64,000 nt of DNA from Chryseobacterium sp. Leaf405 (GTDB taxonomy: Bacteria > Bacteroidota > Bacteroidia > Flavobacteriales > Weeksellaceae), in assembly GCF_001425355.1 (NCBI RefSeq), contig NZ_LMQN01000018.1, positions 100,261 through 164,260 on the forward strand, read 5' to 3'. Positions within the stretch are counted from its first letter, which is position 1; every line of letters starts with the position of its first letter. Below, one piece after another: positions 42,286-51,665 of this stretch. The position numbers were made by a program, and so were the translations under genes. A model generated the notes under the pieces. It made no database searches and was not told where the DNA came from. It worked only from the letters and a program-made list of their open reading frames with translations.

Positions 42286-43347
42286 TTAGTAAAGCGTTGC
42301 TAAACTTTCAGCCGAAAAGTTTAAAAGATCTTCTGTATTTCCTTCTTTAACTTTCTTCACCCATTCCGGATCCTGTAATAATGCTCTTCCAACAGCAACT
42401 AAATCGAAATCTCCTCTTTCCAGTCTTCTTGTTAGTTCCGATAAATCTGCTTTTTCAGTCCCTTGCCCTGCAAATGCTGCCATAAAATCTCCTTCCAGCC
42501 CTACAGAACCTACGGTAATGGTTGGCTGACCTGTGATTTTCTTAGCCCAACCTGCAAAATTTAAGTCAGAACCTTCAAATTCAGCTTCCCAGAAACGTCT
42601 TTGCGAACAGTGGAAAATATCAACTCCCGCTTCTTTTAACGGTAATAACCACTCTTCCATTTCTTCCGGAGTATTCGCCAATTTAGCTGTGTAATCCTGT
42701 TGTTTCCATTGAGAAAGACGGATAATAATGGTGAAATCTTCACCAACCGCAGCTCTCATTGCTTTTACAATATCAACGGCAAATTTGCTTCTTTCTTTCA
42801 ACGTTTTTCCACCGTATTCATCGGTTCTTGTGTTGGTGACTTCCCAGAAAAACTGGTCGATTAAATAACCGTGCGCTCCGTGAATTTCCAACACATCGAA
42901 TCCTAAATCTTTCGCAGATTTTGCAGAAGCCGCAAACTGAGCAATTGTATCCTGAATATCTTCTAACGTCATGGTAGAAGCCTTTTCCATATCCATCAAT
43001 GGATAATCTGCTGAACTTCTGGTATCTCCAACGTGCCATATCTGAGGTCCCATTTTACCACCATTTTCATGAACTGCGTCAATTACATTTTTCCAGCCAT
43101 TTAATGCTTCTGTTCCATAGAAATCAGGGATATTCTGCATATTTTTTGATGCAGGTCTGTTGATTACGGTTCCTTCAGAAATAATTAAACCTACTTCTGC
43201 TTCAGCTCTTCTAGCATAATAATCTGCAATATTTTGGGTAGGGACTCCGTTATCAGATTGTGCTCTGGTCATCGGCGCCATTACGATTCTATTTTTAAGT
43301 TCTAAATTCTTATATTTAAAAGGATTGAATAGTGATTCTGTACTCAT
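42286..43347 (-). CDS. Old yellow enzyme family NADH:flavin oxidoreductase (alkene reductase)
   Basis: 353 residues of the FMN-binding TIM barrel. Active-site pair HxxH in EIHGAHGYLIDQF, phosphate-binding and C-terminal motifs VAVGRALLQDPEWVKKV, and WHVGDTRSSAD near 105-115. The HxxH type resembles NemA-like N-ethylmaleimide/alkene reductases, which reduce electrophilic double bonds with NADPH or NADH. It is divergent from an HxlR-family regulator that probably responds to the same electrophiles. The substrate cannot be fixed from sequence. Confidence 0.93.
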   Translation of the reverse strand: MSTESLFNPFKYKNLELKNRIVMAPMTRAQSDNGVPTQNIADYYARRAEAEVGLIISEGTVINRPASKNMQNIPDFYGTEALNGWKNVIDAVHENGGKMGPQIWHVGDTRSSADYPLMDMEKASTMTLEDIQDTIAQFAASAKSAKDLGFDVLEIHGAHGYLIDQFFWEVTNTRTDEYGGKTLKERSKFAVDIVKAMRAAVGEDFTIIIRLSQWKQQDYTAKLANTPEEMEEWLLPLKEAGVDIFHCSQRRFWEAEFEGSDLNFAGWAKKITGQPTITVGSVGLEGDFMAAFAGQGTEKADLSELTRRLERGDFDLVAVGRALLQDPEWVKKVKEGNTEDLLNFSAESLATLY

Positions 43348-43370
43348 TTTTAAAAATGTAAATTATATTT

Positions 43371-43466
43371 GTTACACAAAGTAACTAATAATAGTTCATA
43401 TTTGTATCTTACAAATAAAAAAAGTGGTAACTTCGCAGTAACTTACATTAGTAACGTAAAAGTAAC
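43371..43466. promoter_or_regulatory. GTAAC repeats in the OYE/HxlR intergenic region
   Basis: GTTACACAAAGTAAC is an inverted repeat at 43371-43385. Four GTAAC copies follow at 43427, 43438, 43451 and 43462, spaced 11, 13 and 11 bp. They precede the HxlR ATG at 43469 and fit an operator for the regulator; the two pairs with 11-bp spacing put copies on the same face of the helix. Confidence 0.55.
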
Positions 43467-43468
43467 GT

Positions 43469-43858
43469 ATGGTAAAAAGTGAATTGATGAAATACAGCTG
43501 CCCTTTAGGCAAAGCAATGTCTGCCCTAGGAAGCAAATGGAAACCGATTATCGTATTGGTAATCCAAGACCGAAAATTACGTTTTGGAGAACTTGCTGTA
43601 CGAATTAATGTGATCTCAAGAAAAGTTCTGACAGATCAGTTGAAAGAAATGCAGGCTGACGGTTTGGTGATTCGTGAAGAGTTTAAAGAACTTCCACCAA
43701 GAGTTGAATATTCGCTGACAGAAAAAGGATTGGCATTATTGCCGATTTTATATTTGCTTGAGGAATGGGAAACGAAATATCATGTGTATGATCCTGAGAA
43801 AGAGAAAGACTGTAAGACTCTTTTGGAAGAGAAGAATGTGAAAAAAGCTGTTGTTTGA
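43469..43858 (+). CDS. HxlR-family transcriptional regulator
   Basis: 129 residues. The winged helix-turn-helix begins CPLGKAMSALGSKWKPIIVLVI, continues RFGELAVRINVISRKVLTDQLKEM and has the wing DGLVIREEFKELPPRVEYSLTEKG. One cysteine near the N terminus (CPLG) is the one that senses redox or electrophiles in some members. It is divergent from the alkene reductase and probably controls it. The start at the first ATG leaves the GTAAC repeats immediately upstream. Confidence 0.93.
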   Translation: MVKSELMKYSCPLGKAMSALGSKWKPIIVLVIQDRKLRFGELAVRINVISRKVLTDQLKEMQADGLVIREEFKELPPRVEYSLTEKGLALLPILYLLEEWETKYHVYDPEKEKDCKTLLEEKNVKKAVV

Positions 43859-43888
43859 TGTTTTTTAATTTCTTAAAATATAAGAATC

Positions 43889-44629
43889 TTACTTTTTCAC
43901 CACCAACATATTTGCAAAAAACGTAATTTTATTATTTTCTATAATCTTCAGACCTGCCTCAGAAATAGCTTTCTTCCATTTTCTTTGACTTAAAAAATGA
44001 AAAGCTCCAATATTAAAGAAGACAAAGTTTGTAAAATCTCTGAACTGTTCTGAAACAATAATAACACCTTCATCTTTCAAAATTCTTTTCGCTTCTTTAA
44101 AAAACAAAACTCTTTGGTTATGATCCAATATTTCATGAAGCGCCGTTATTCCAAGAATTACATCCTGAGATTGATCTTCAAGAGGTAATTTATTTGGAGA
44201 GATTTTTATTTCTTTTGGATTTGGAGGAAATACTTTTTTCGAAGTTTCGATTCCTTTTTCCTTTTCGTGACGATTTCCAAAGATATCACAAACCGTTAAA
44301 TTTAAATCTGGATATTTTTTCTTCAACTCTGTTGATAAAGGATCAAAACTTGCGTGAACGAGAATAACATTTTTAGTTTTTTCCCAATCTATTATTCCTT
44401 TTAAACTATTTAATTCATAAAGATCGGAATTGTCGTATAAAATATAAGATGCAATAATTGAAGCAATTATATTTAAAACGATAAGAGTGCTTAGAATTCT
44501 CAATAATAATTGAAACCAATCGATATGAATATAGAAGGAAACAAGTAATAAAATAGCTGAAACCACTATTCCTAAAAGGATTTTATGGTGATTGAAGAGA
44601 ATAACTAGTTTGGTTATTTTCATAAACAT
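43889..44629 (-). CDS. Class I SAM methyltransferase with N-terminal membrane spans
   Basis: 246 residues. Two membrane spans near the N terminus (ILLGIVVSAILLLVSFYI, IVLNIIASIIASYILY) are followed by a methyltransferase-like fold with VILVHASFDPLSTELKKKYP and a core LPLEDQSQDVILGITALHEI...RILKDEGVIIVSEQ. The glycine-rich SAM loop is weak. A second ATG two codons in is equally possible as start. The substrate is unknown. It is convergent with the HxlR gene, with no operon partner seen. Confidence 0.78.
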   Translation of the reverse strand: MFMKITKLVILFNHHKILLGIVVSAILLLVSFYIHIDWFQLLLRILSTLIVLNIIASIIASYILYDNSDLYELNSLKGIIDWEKTKNVILVHASFDPLSTELKKKYPDLNLTVCDIFGNRHEKEKGIETSKKVFPPNPKEIKISPNKLPLEDQSQDVILGITALHEILDHNQRVLFFKEAKRILKDEGVIIVSEQFRDFTNFVFFNIGAFHFLSQRKWKKAISEAGLKIIENNKITFFANMLVVKK

Positions 44630-44659
44630 GTTTTTAAATCTAATTTACAAATTTCAAAT

Positions 44660-44692
44660 AAAAAAACCGCCTTCCAAACGAAAGCGGTTTCA
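44660..44692 (-). terminator. Terminator of the fused E1 dehydrogenase gene
   Basis: AAACCGC / GCGGTTT stem with a loop of about 13 bases and a T-run on the minus strand. Confidence 0.75.
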
Positions 44693-44711
44693 AAATTTAT
44701 CTAAATCTCAA

Positions 44712-47150
44712 TTAAAATATCGCAGGATATTTCTGAGGATTTGTTTCATTAAATAGTGCGTAGATTCTTTCAACCATATCATCTGAAGATGGCTTGCTGA
44801 AATAATCGCCGTCACTTGCATACGCAGGTCTGTGGTCGTTTGCAGCGATCGTCAACGGATCAGAATCTAAGAACCTGAACGCTTTTTGTTTCTCCAAAAT
44901 CTGTTGAAGAATAAAGGCTGAAGTTCCTCCTTCCACATCTTCGTCGATTACCACTAATCTGTTGGTTTTCTTCACAGATTCAGCAATTTCATGAGTTAAA
45001 TCAAATGGAATTAATGACTGAACGTCAATAACTTCCGAAGAAATCCCCAATTTTTCCAATTCTTCTGCTGCTTCCATTACAATTCTCCAAGTCGAACCGT
45101 AAGTCACCAACGTCACGTCTTTTCCTTCTTTTGTCACTTCAATTTTTCCGACAGGAACAGTGAATTCACCCAGGTTATCGGGTTGCTTTTCTTTTAATCT
45201 GTATCCGTTCAGACATTCAACAATCATGGCTGGATCGTCGCTTTGAAGCATGGTATTGTAGAATCCGGCAGCTTTCGTTAAGTTTCTTGGAACTAGTACC
45301 AAAATCCCTTTTGAAAGGTTTAAAATTCCCGCCATCGGCGAACCTGAATGCCAAACACCTTCTAATCTGTGACCTCTCGTTCTGATAATTACAGGAGCTT
45401 TCTGACCGCCTTTTGTTCTATATTGAACTGTCGCTAAATCATCACTCATTCCCTGTAAACAGTACAAAATATAGTCTAAATATTGGATTTCGGCGATTGG
45501 TCTTAATCCTCTCATCGCCATTCCGATACCTTGTCCGAGGATCGTAGCTTCACGGATTCCAGTATCGGCAACACGAACGTCACCGTATTTTTCCTGCATT
45601 CCTTCAAGACCTTGGTTTACGTCACCGATATTTCCGGCATCTTCACCAAAGACTAAAGTTTGAGGATATTTTTCAAAAATTTTATCGAAATTATTTCTTA
45701 CCACTACTCTTCCGTCCACATCTTCGGAACTATCTGAGAAAATTGGTTTGATTTCCTGTACATTTTCGGCTTTCCACTGAGACTGAGAATACAAATGAGA
45801 AGAATAATTATCTTTTTCAACCTCAAAAATCTCATTATATTTCTGCATTAGTTGGTTTCTCTCTGCAGAATTTGTTCCTCTCGTTGCTAACAATGCTTTT
45901 CTTGTTAAATGGAAAACGTCTTTCTTAGCTTTTGAAACTAATTTATTGAAATGATTAATATAATTCTCAATTTCAGCATTCTGACCTTTAATATTTTCAA
46001 CTAAAGGCAATATTGAACTGATTAAATCCGTAATTGTTTTCTGATAGCTTTCCCAAGCTTGTTTTTGTCCAGCTTTTACCGTTTTTTTAGCTTCTTCATC
46101 AATTGAATCTAATTCTTCTGTAGTTGCTAAAACTTCTTCCTTACCATCAATTTCGATTGAATAGTCTAAAATCCATTCTCTGAATTTTAATAATCCGTCA
46201 AATTGAGATTCCCAAGCCAGACGTTCCTCATTCTTATATCTTTCATGAGAACCTGATGTCGAGTGACCCTGAGGTTGGGTAACTTCAATCACATGAACTA
46301 CAACCGGTACACTTTCAACCCTTGCAAACTGTTCCGCTCTGGCATAAGCATCCAACAAAGCAGGATAATCCCAAGCTTTTACCTGAATGATTTCACAACC
46401 TTGAAATTCTCCTTCTTTTCTCTGGAAACCGCTCAACATTTCAGCGATATCTGCTTTTGCTCTCTGTTTCATGGTAGGAACAGAAATTCCGTAACCGTCA
46501 TCCCATATCGAAACAATCATCGGAACCTGAAGCGCACAAGCCGCATTCAACGTTTCCCAGAAATGACCTTCTGCTGTAGAAGCGTCACCAATTGTTCCAA
46601 AAGCGATCTCATTACCGTTGTTAGAAAATTTTTCAGAACCTTCAAATTGTACTGTTTTATATACTTTAGAAGCCTGAGCCAATCCTAATAATCTTGGCAT
46701 CTGTCCGGCAGTCGGAGAGATATCCGAAGAAATATTTTTTTGCGCCGTCAGATCTTTCCAGCTTCCATCTTCATTTAAACTTCTTGTTGCAAAGTGCCCG
46801 TTCATCTGTCTTCCGGCGGATGCAGGTTCTCTTTCAACGCTTGTATCTGCATATAACTGAGCAAAGAAACTGCCAACCGATAAAGCATCTATCGCTAATG
46901 CAAAAGTCTGATCTCTGTAATATCCCGAACGGAAGTCTCCATTTTTGAACACTTTCGCCATAGCCAACTGAGGAAGCTCTTTACCATCCCCAAAAATACC
47001 AAACTTAGCTTTTCCCGTTAAAACTTCTCTTCTGCCCAAATAAGACATTTCACGAGAAATTCTTCCTAGTTTATAATCTTCAAGTATCTGATTTTTAAAA
47101 TCTTGAAAGGAAATTTGCTGAGTTTCAATATAGGTTGTCTGCATAGCCAA
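44712..47150 (-). CDS. 2-oxoacid dehydrogenase E1, alpha and beta subunits fused (branched-chain type)
   Basis: 812 residues. The N-terminal alpha half contains a ThDP-binding stretch, GTIGDASTAEGHFWETLN to IWDDGYGISVP. A linker (about 330-460) with helical charged sequence joins it to the beta half, which starts with VVRNNFDKIFEKYPQTLVFGEDAG and contains EIQYLDYI, LVPRNLTKAAGF and VVIDEDVEGGTSAFI. The fused layout is known in Bacteroidota for the 2-oxoisovalerate-type E1. With E2 and the E3 at 21172 it would decarboxylate branched-chain 2-oxoacids to acyl-CoA for branched fatty acids. No E2 gene is in the window. Confidence 0.92.
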   Translation of the reverse strand: MAMQTTYIETQQISFQDFKNQILEDYKLGRISREMSYLGRREVLTGKAKFGIFGDGKELPQLAMAKVFKNGDFRSGYYRDQTFALAIDALSVGSFFAQLYADTSVEREPASAGRQMNGHFATRSLNEDGSWKDLTAQKNISSDISPTAGQMPRLLGLAQASKVYKTVQFEGSEKFSNNGNEIAFGTIGDASTAEGHFWETLNAACALQVPMIVSIWDDGYGISVPTMKQRAKADIAEMLSGFQRKEGEFQGCEIIQVKAWDYPALLDAYARAEQFARVESVPVVVHVIEVTQPQGHSTSGSHERYKNEERLAWESQFDGLLKFREWILDYSIEIDGKEEVLATTEELDSIDEEAKKTVKAGQKQAWESYQKTITDLISSILPLVENIKGQNAEIENYINHFNKLVSKAKKDVFHLTRKALLATRGTNSAERNQLMQKYNEIFEVEKDNYSSHLYSQSQWKAENVQEIKPIFSDSSEDVDGRVVVRNNFDKIFEKYPQTLVFGEDAGNIGDVNQGLEGMQEKYGDVRVADTGIREATILGQGIGMAMRGLRPIAEIQYLDYILYCLQGMSDDLATVQYRTKGGQKAPVIIRTRGHRLEGVWHSGSPMAGILNLSKGILVLVPRNLTKAAGFYNTMLQSDDPAMIVECLNGYRLKEKQPDNLGEFTVPVGKIEVTKEGKDVTLVTYGSTWRIVMEAAEELEKLGISSEVIDVQSLIPFDLTHEIAESVKKTNRLVVIDEDVEGGTSAFILQQILEKQKAFRFLDSDPLTIAANDHRPAYASDGDYFSKPSSDDMVERIYALFNETNPQKYPAIF

Positions 47151-47268
47151 ATATTAAATATTATTTATGTTGAAGTATTTTGCTAATATACACTTTTTAA
47201 ATTAATTTTAATTTTTAATAATCTTTTTTAAAAATTTGATAATAAAAGAAATTGTGTTTATCTTAGAA

Positions 47269-47276
47269 TAAATTTG
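47269..47276 (+). promoter_or_regulatory. Candidate -7 element (TAAATTTG) almost touching the start codon
   Basis: TAnnTTTG match whose last base is three bases before the ATG at 47280 (six before the ATG at 47283). As at 2324, this would give a nearly leaderless transcript. Confidence 0.4.
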
Positions 47277-47279
47277 TAA

Positions 47280-47576
47280 ATGATGGAAAAAAAATCAACC
47301 CATATCCTGAATGCATCGAGTAATCTTTTAGGTTTTTCATTGGTAATTATCACTTCTCTGAAAATCACTAAAATGAGTCACAGCACATATCTGGACGAGT
47401 TTGCGGGAATTGCCTGTTTATTTTTTGCCTTCAGTTGCTTCTTCTCGTTTATGGCAATAAGATCAACGCGCGAAAAGCGCATAAACAGATTTGAGAGTAT
47501 TGCGGATTATTTATTTTTAATCGCTTTATTTTGTATTGTATTAGCCGTTATTATTGTAACAATTAAAGTTATTTAA
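47280..47576 (+). CDS. Small membrane protein of unknown function
   Basis: 98 residues with three predicted spans (LLGFSLVIITSLKI, FAGIACLFFAFSCFFSFMAI, YLFLIALFCIVLAVIIVTIKVI). A second ATG at 47283 is an equally good start. Between spans two and three is a basic loop (RSTREKRINRFES). No family is recognised. It is convergent with the polyprenyl synthase gene, with one base between the stops. Confidence 0.7.
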   Translation: MMEKKSTHILNASSNLLGFSLVIITSLKITKMSHSTYLDEFAGIACLFFAFSCFFSFMAIRSTREKRINRFESIADYLFLIALFCIVLAVIIVTIKVI

Positions 47577-47577
47577 T

Positions 47578-48555
47578 TTAAAATTTTCTTTCAATTACAT
47601 AATCCAACATAATTAGTAAAGATTTTTTCGCCTCAGAATCAGGAAATTCGTTAAGAATATCTTTTGCTTTTTGTTGGAAATCTTTCATTATTTTAATTGC
47701 ATACTCTAACCCACCTGAAGTTTTAACGAAATTAATTAACTCTTTTACACGCTTCTGGTCATTATTATAACGCTTAATCGTATTAAAATAGTATTTTTTA
47801 TCTTTCTCGTTGGCAATTTTCAAGGTATGAATCAAAGGCAATGTCATTTTTTGCTCTTTAATGTCAATTCCCACCGGTTTCCCGATCACATTTGAACTTA
47901 AATAATCGAAAAGGTCATCTTTAATCTGAAAAGCCATTCCCGTATACGTTCCGAACTGCATCATTTTTTTCGCCAAATCTTCATCAGCATCGTTGGACAA
48001 CGCTCCGATTTCACAACAGGCTGCAATTAACGTAGCCGTTTTCTGACGGATAATTTCATAATAAACATCTTCCGTAATATCCAGTTTTCTGGCTTTCTCC
48101 AACTGAAGAAGTTCACCTTCAGACATTTCTCTGATGGTTCTGGAAATGACCGCTAATAAATCGTAATCTTTATGATCGGTAGAAAGCAAAACCGCTTTCG
48201 ACAATAAGAAATCGCCTACTAAAACTGCAATTTTGTTTTTCCATAACGCGTTGATTGAAAAGAAATTACGACGTTTAAAACTTTCATCCACTACATCATC
48301 ATGCACCAGAGTTGCTGTGTGAATCAGCTCAATCATGGAAGCTCCACGATAGGTTTTTTCATTGACATCACCAATCAATTTGGCACAAAGAAACACAAAC
48401 ATCGGGCGCATCTGCTTCCCTTTTGTCGTAACGATAAAACGAGTGACTTTATCTAATAAAGGTACTTTACTCTGCATCGATTCATAAAACTTTTGCTCGA
48501 AAAGTTTCATTTCTTCATTGATGGGTCGTTTGATTTCTTCTACAGTATTCGCCAC
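47578..48555 (-). CDS. Polyprenyl diphosphate synthase
   Basis: 325 residues, all-helical prenyl synthase. The first aspartate-rich motif is LVHDDVVDESFKRR and the second QIKDDLFDY, so both Mg-diphosphate sites are present. It condenses isopentenyl diphosphate onto an allylic primer; chain length is typically octaprenyl or heptaprenyl for Bacteroidota menaquinone side chains. The exact length cannot be read with confidence. It is a single gene with a gap of 72 bases before the next minus-strand gene. Confidence 0.93.
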   Translation of the reverse strand: MANTVEEIKRPINEEMKLFEQKFYESMQSKVPLLDKVTRFIVTTKGKQMRPMFVFLCAKLIGDVNEKTYRGASMIELIHTATLVHDDVVDESFKRRNFFSINALWKNKIAVLVGDFLLSKAVLLSTDHKDYDLLAVISRTIREMSEGELLQLEKARKLDITEDVYYEIIRQKTATLIAACCEIGALSNDADEDLAKKMMQFGTYTGMAFQIKDDLFDYLSSNVIGKPVGIDIKEQKMTLPLIHTLKIANEKDKKYYFNTIKRYNNDQKRVKELINFVKTSGGLEYAIKIMKDFQQKAKDILNEFPDSEAKKSLLIMLDYVIERKF

Positions 48556-48627
48556 AATCTTCGAATGATGGATAAATAATTATTAATGATCACAAAGATA
48601 ATTTTTTTCAGTCAATTTTAAGGGAAA

Positions 48628-49506
48628 TTAATGTTTGAGTTTATCTTTAGGAATAAAATAAAGGCTCTGTTTCTCACCTCCCAGCGGAGAATGAAACTTT
48701 TCTCCGGAAATATAAATACCTGTTTCATCAACCGCAATACCTTCAATCTGACCAATTGACAAGGCACTTCCCAAATAATATCGGATCGGATTTTTTTTAA
48801 AAAAGATTCCCGATTCAGACTCATTAAAAACAGTTAAAAAAACTCCTGTATTCTTTGTATACCCTATTAAATAAAGCTTTTTATCAAAATAACAAGCGTC
48901 AGTTACAACATAATTTGTTTTAAAAGTTTCAACTTTCTCTGCTTTTTGCTTTTCCGAACTTTCAGGATTAATGATATAATGGGTTGTCATTTTTGAAGAC
49001 CATTCTTTTGTGAAAAGATGAATTTTTCCATTCAAATAAATCATCGCTTCAGCATCAAAATCTGTTAAAGTATATTTTGGAATAAATTCTTCCTGATTAG
49101 GATATTCAAAGGAAATTATTTTAACAGAATCATTTTTTAACGAATTTGCTTGAAAAGGAATTTTGTAGATTTCTAAGTCTCGCCTCGTTCCTCCGTTATT
49201 TCCGAAATCTCCGATGTAGAAATTCTTTCCGTCATTTGTAAGCGCTTCCCAGTCTTTATTTTTACCATTAACTTTTAGCACATTTACAATTTCCCCAGTT
49301 GTTTTATCCAATTCAAAAAGCTCAGGCGAATTTCCGCTGTCGTTGAATGTATATAATTTTCCATTCATTAAACTTAACCCGGAAGTTTCCTTAACTTTTT
49401 CATCTAAATAATTGACTCTGTACTTTTTAATTTTAAAAACTTCTTTCTGCTGAGAAAATGATTGACTGGAAATTATTATGGTAAGAAATAAGAAAAGGTT
49501 TTTCAT
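48628..49506 (-). CDS. Exported protein with beta-propeller-like repeats
   Basis: 292 residues with a signal peptide (FLFLTIIISSQSFSQQ). The mature part has repeated short strands (SGLSLMNGKLYTFNDSGNSP, WEALTNDGKNFYIGDFGNN, DFDAEAMIYLNGKIHLFTK, IEGIAVDETGIYISGE), as seen in propeller-like proteins related to SdiA-regulated and esterase-like folds. The catalytic role is unknown. It is between the polyprenyl synthase and the sterol-desaturase family gene. Confidence 0.78.
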   Translation of the reverse strand: MKNLFLFLTIIISSQSFSQQKEVFKIKKYRVNYLDEKVKETSGLSLMNGKLYTFNDSGNSPELFELDKTTGEIVNVLKVNGKNKDWEALTNDGKNFYIGDFGNNGGTRRDLEIYKIPFQANSLKNDSVKIISFEYPNQEEFIPKYTLTDFDAEAMIYLNGKIHLFTKEWSSKMTTHYIINPESSEKQKAEKVETFKTNYVVTDACYFDKKLYLIGYTKNTGVFLTVFNESESGIFFKKNPIRYYLGSALSIGQIEGIAVDETGIYISGEKFHSPLGGEKQSLYFIPKDKLKH

Positions 49507-49549
49507 CCAGTAAAAATAAAAATTTATTTTTAGAGATTTTAAATGAAAA

Positions 49550-50488
49550 CTATGCAGATTTTTTTTGGATCTGATCTTTTTTTCTTGTTTTCTTTGCCCA
49601 ATAATCTTTTTGATATTGCCTTACCGTTTTTCCTGTTCCATCATGTCGCCATCCCGGAGAATTGAAAATATAATTGATTCTGTCTGAAAATTTTAAATCC
49701 GGCTGCTTAATATCTTTCCAAATCTTTCTCCATTCGTACAAAAGAACAGTATCCGGTTTATTGTCGGGCATTTTTGGATAAATTCCGTATTTGACAGGAA
49801 CATTTGGATCTTCTTTTTCGAAAGTTCTGAAAATTTTATCCCAGATAATTAAGCACATTCCCATATTTCTGTCCAAATACTCAATGTTACAGGCATGATG
49901 AACACGGTGATGAGAGGGCGTAACCAATAAATACTCCAAGATTCCCATACTTTTTACAGTCTGCGTATGAACCCAAGTTCCGTACACCTGAGCAATGGCA
50001 TACACCACCATGATATGCCAGGGATTAAATCCCAGAAAAGCCAGTGGAGAAAAGTATAAATATCTGTATAAAGGCTGTAAAACAGGACTTCTGAAACCCG
50101 TTGTCAAGTTGAAATATTCTGAATTGTGATGTGTAATGTGTACTGCCCAAAATGCTCTGGAATGATGATCAACATAATGCAAAACATAATAAGCAAAATC
50201 AGTTATGACAAAGCAAATTAACCAATACCAAATCGTAAATTCCCATGAAAAAAGTCGGTGATGGTAAAAGAAAAACATCACACCCATTGCGAAAACTTTC
50301 ATCATAAGATCCAACGCAAAATTCATTAAAGCAAGGTAAATGCTCGTTACAACATCTTTTCTATTATAAAGTTTAGCTTCGGAAACGTGACTGTAAATCA
50401 ATTCAGCTAAAATAAAGACAGCAAGGATCGGAATCGACCATGAGTATACATTTTCTAGTCCGTTTTCGCCCAAAAAGTAATCCGTCAT
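49550..50488 (-). CDS. Sterol desaturase/fatty-acid hydroxylase family membrane protein
   Basis: 312 residues with four or more membrane spans and the histidine boxes of the family: HYVDHHSRAFW, HITHHNSEYFN and HRVHHACNIEYLD. These bind a di-iron centre that oxidises lipid substrates. Bacterial members often act on carotenoids, fatty acids or hopanoid-like lipids; the actual substrate is unknown. The C-terminal tail is basic (AKKTRKKDQIQKKS). Confidence 0.9.
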   Translation of the reverse strand: MTDYFLGENGLENVYSWSIPILAVFILAELIYSHVSEAKLYNRKDVVTSIYLALMNFALDLMMKVFAMGVMFFFYHHRLFSWEFTIWYWLICFVITDFAYYVLHYVDHHSRAFWAVHITHHNSEYFNLTTGFRSPVLQPLYRYLYFSPLAFLGFNPWHIMVVYAIAQVYGTWVHTQTVKSMGILEYLLVTPSHHRVHHACNIEYLDRNMGMCLIIWDKIFRTFEKEDPNVPVKYGIYPKMPDNKPDTVLLYEWRKIWKDIKQPDLKFSDRINYIFNSPGWRHDGTGKTVRQYQKDYWAKKTRKKDQIQKKSA

Positions 50489-50560
50489 TGCTACTTGTTT
50501 TGTACAAATGTAGAATTTTAAGAAACTGTTAAGAAAAAGTTTTTATTTTTTAATGAAATT

Positions 50561-51595
50561 TTAATCAACCGTTTTGTTCGCAAGCTGTCCGCAAGCAGCA
50601 TCAATATCTCCTCCTCTGCTTTTACGGATCATCACAGTAATGCCTGCATTTTCAAGCTGACGAACATAATTTTCCTCTGCCTGTTTGTTACATTGGTCAT
50701 ATTTTCCGTCACCAATTGGGTTGTATTGAATTAAATTAACCTTGGAAGGAATCTGTTTACAATATTTGATTAAAGCTTTGATATCATCATCGCCATCATT
50801 AATACCTTTCCAGACACAATATTCAAAAGTGACCACAGAACCTGTTTTTTTGTACCAATATTGCAGCGCTTCCATAATATCCGTTAATGGAAATTTATCC
50901 GAGAAAGGCATGATTTCGTTACGCTTAGATTCTATTGCAGAGTGAAGCGATAAAGCCAATTTTACACGCAATTCATCATCAGCCAACATTTTAATCATCT
51001 TTGGAATTCCGGATGTAGAAACGGTAATCCTCCTCGGAGACATTCCCAATCCTTCCGGCTGAGTGATTTTTCTGATCGCTTCCACTACATTTTTATAGTT
51101 CATCATCGGCTCCCCCATTCCCATAAAAACGATGTTGGTAAGCGGTCTGTTGAAATACATTTTGCTTTGGCTGTCGATTAAAGCAACCTGATCCACGATT
51201 TCAGCAACTTCAAGATTTCTCATTCTTTTGAGTCTTGCCGTTGCGCAGAATTCGCAGTTTAGCGAACATCCAACCTGTGAGGAAACACAAGCGGTTGTTC
51301 TTGTTTCTGTAGGAATTAATACTGATTCTACCAATAAACCGTCGTGTAATTTTACACCGTTTTTGATGGTTCCATCCGTACTTTTTTGAAGCTGATCAAC
51401 AGAAACAGGATTAATGGTATATTCTTCGGAAATTCTGTCACGAAGAGTTTTCGAAAGATTCGTCATTTCATCAATCGAGTGAAGATTTTTACTCCACAAC
51501 CAGTCATACACCTGTTTCGCACGAAACGGCTTTTCTCCCAAAGTCACAAAGTATTCTTTGAGCTGGTCTAGTGATAAAATTCTGATATCTTTCAT
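50561..51595 (-). CDS. rlmN: 23S rRNA (adenine2503-C2)-methyltransferase RlmN
   Basis: 344 residues of the radical-SAM RlmN family. The Fe-S cysteines are in CSLNCEFCAT (CxxxCxxC), preceded by TRTTACVSSQVG. The conserved VFMGMGEPMMNY and RRITVSTSGI follow, and a catalytic cysteine near the end (IDAACGQLANK) matches the family. It methylates A2503 of 23S rRNA and A37 of some tRNAs. It is 70 bases downstream of queA on the same strand, so the two may be co-transcribed. Confidence 0.96.
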   Translation of the reverse strand: MKDIRILSLDQLKEYFVTLGEKPFRAKQVYDWLWSKNLHSIDEMTNLSKTLRDRISEEYTINPVSVDQLQKSTDGTIKNGVKLHDGLLVESVLIPTETRTTACVSSQVGCSLNCEFCATARLKRMRNLEVAEIVDQVALIDSQSKMYFNRPLTNIVFMGMGEPMMNYKNVVEAIRKITQPEGLGMSPRRITVSTSGIPKMIKMLADDELRVKLALSLHSAIESKRNEIMPFSDKFPLTDIMEALQYWYKKTGSVVTFEYCVWKGINDGDDDIKALIKYCKQIPSKVNLIQYNPIGDGKYDQCNKQAEENYVRQLENAGITVMIRKSRGGDIDAACGQLANKTVD

Positions 51596-51665
51596 TGTAA
51601 GGTTTTAGATTATAGGTTTCGGGTCGCAGGCAATTACTACCTGCAACCTTTTACCTTATATCTTA

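Noticed and set aside
51596..51665. Terminator between queA and rlmN
   Set aside because: A GCAGG/CCTGC hairpin is present but lacks a T-run, so termination is not supported.
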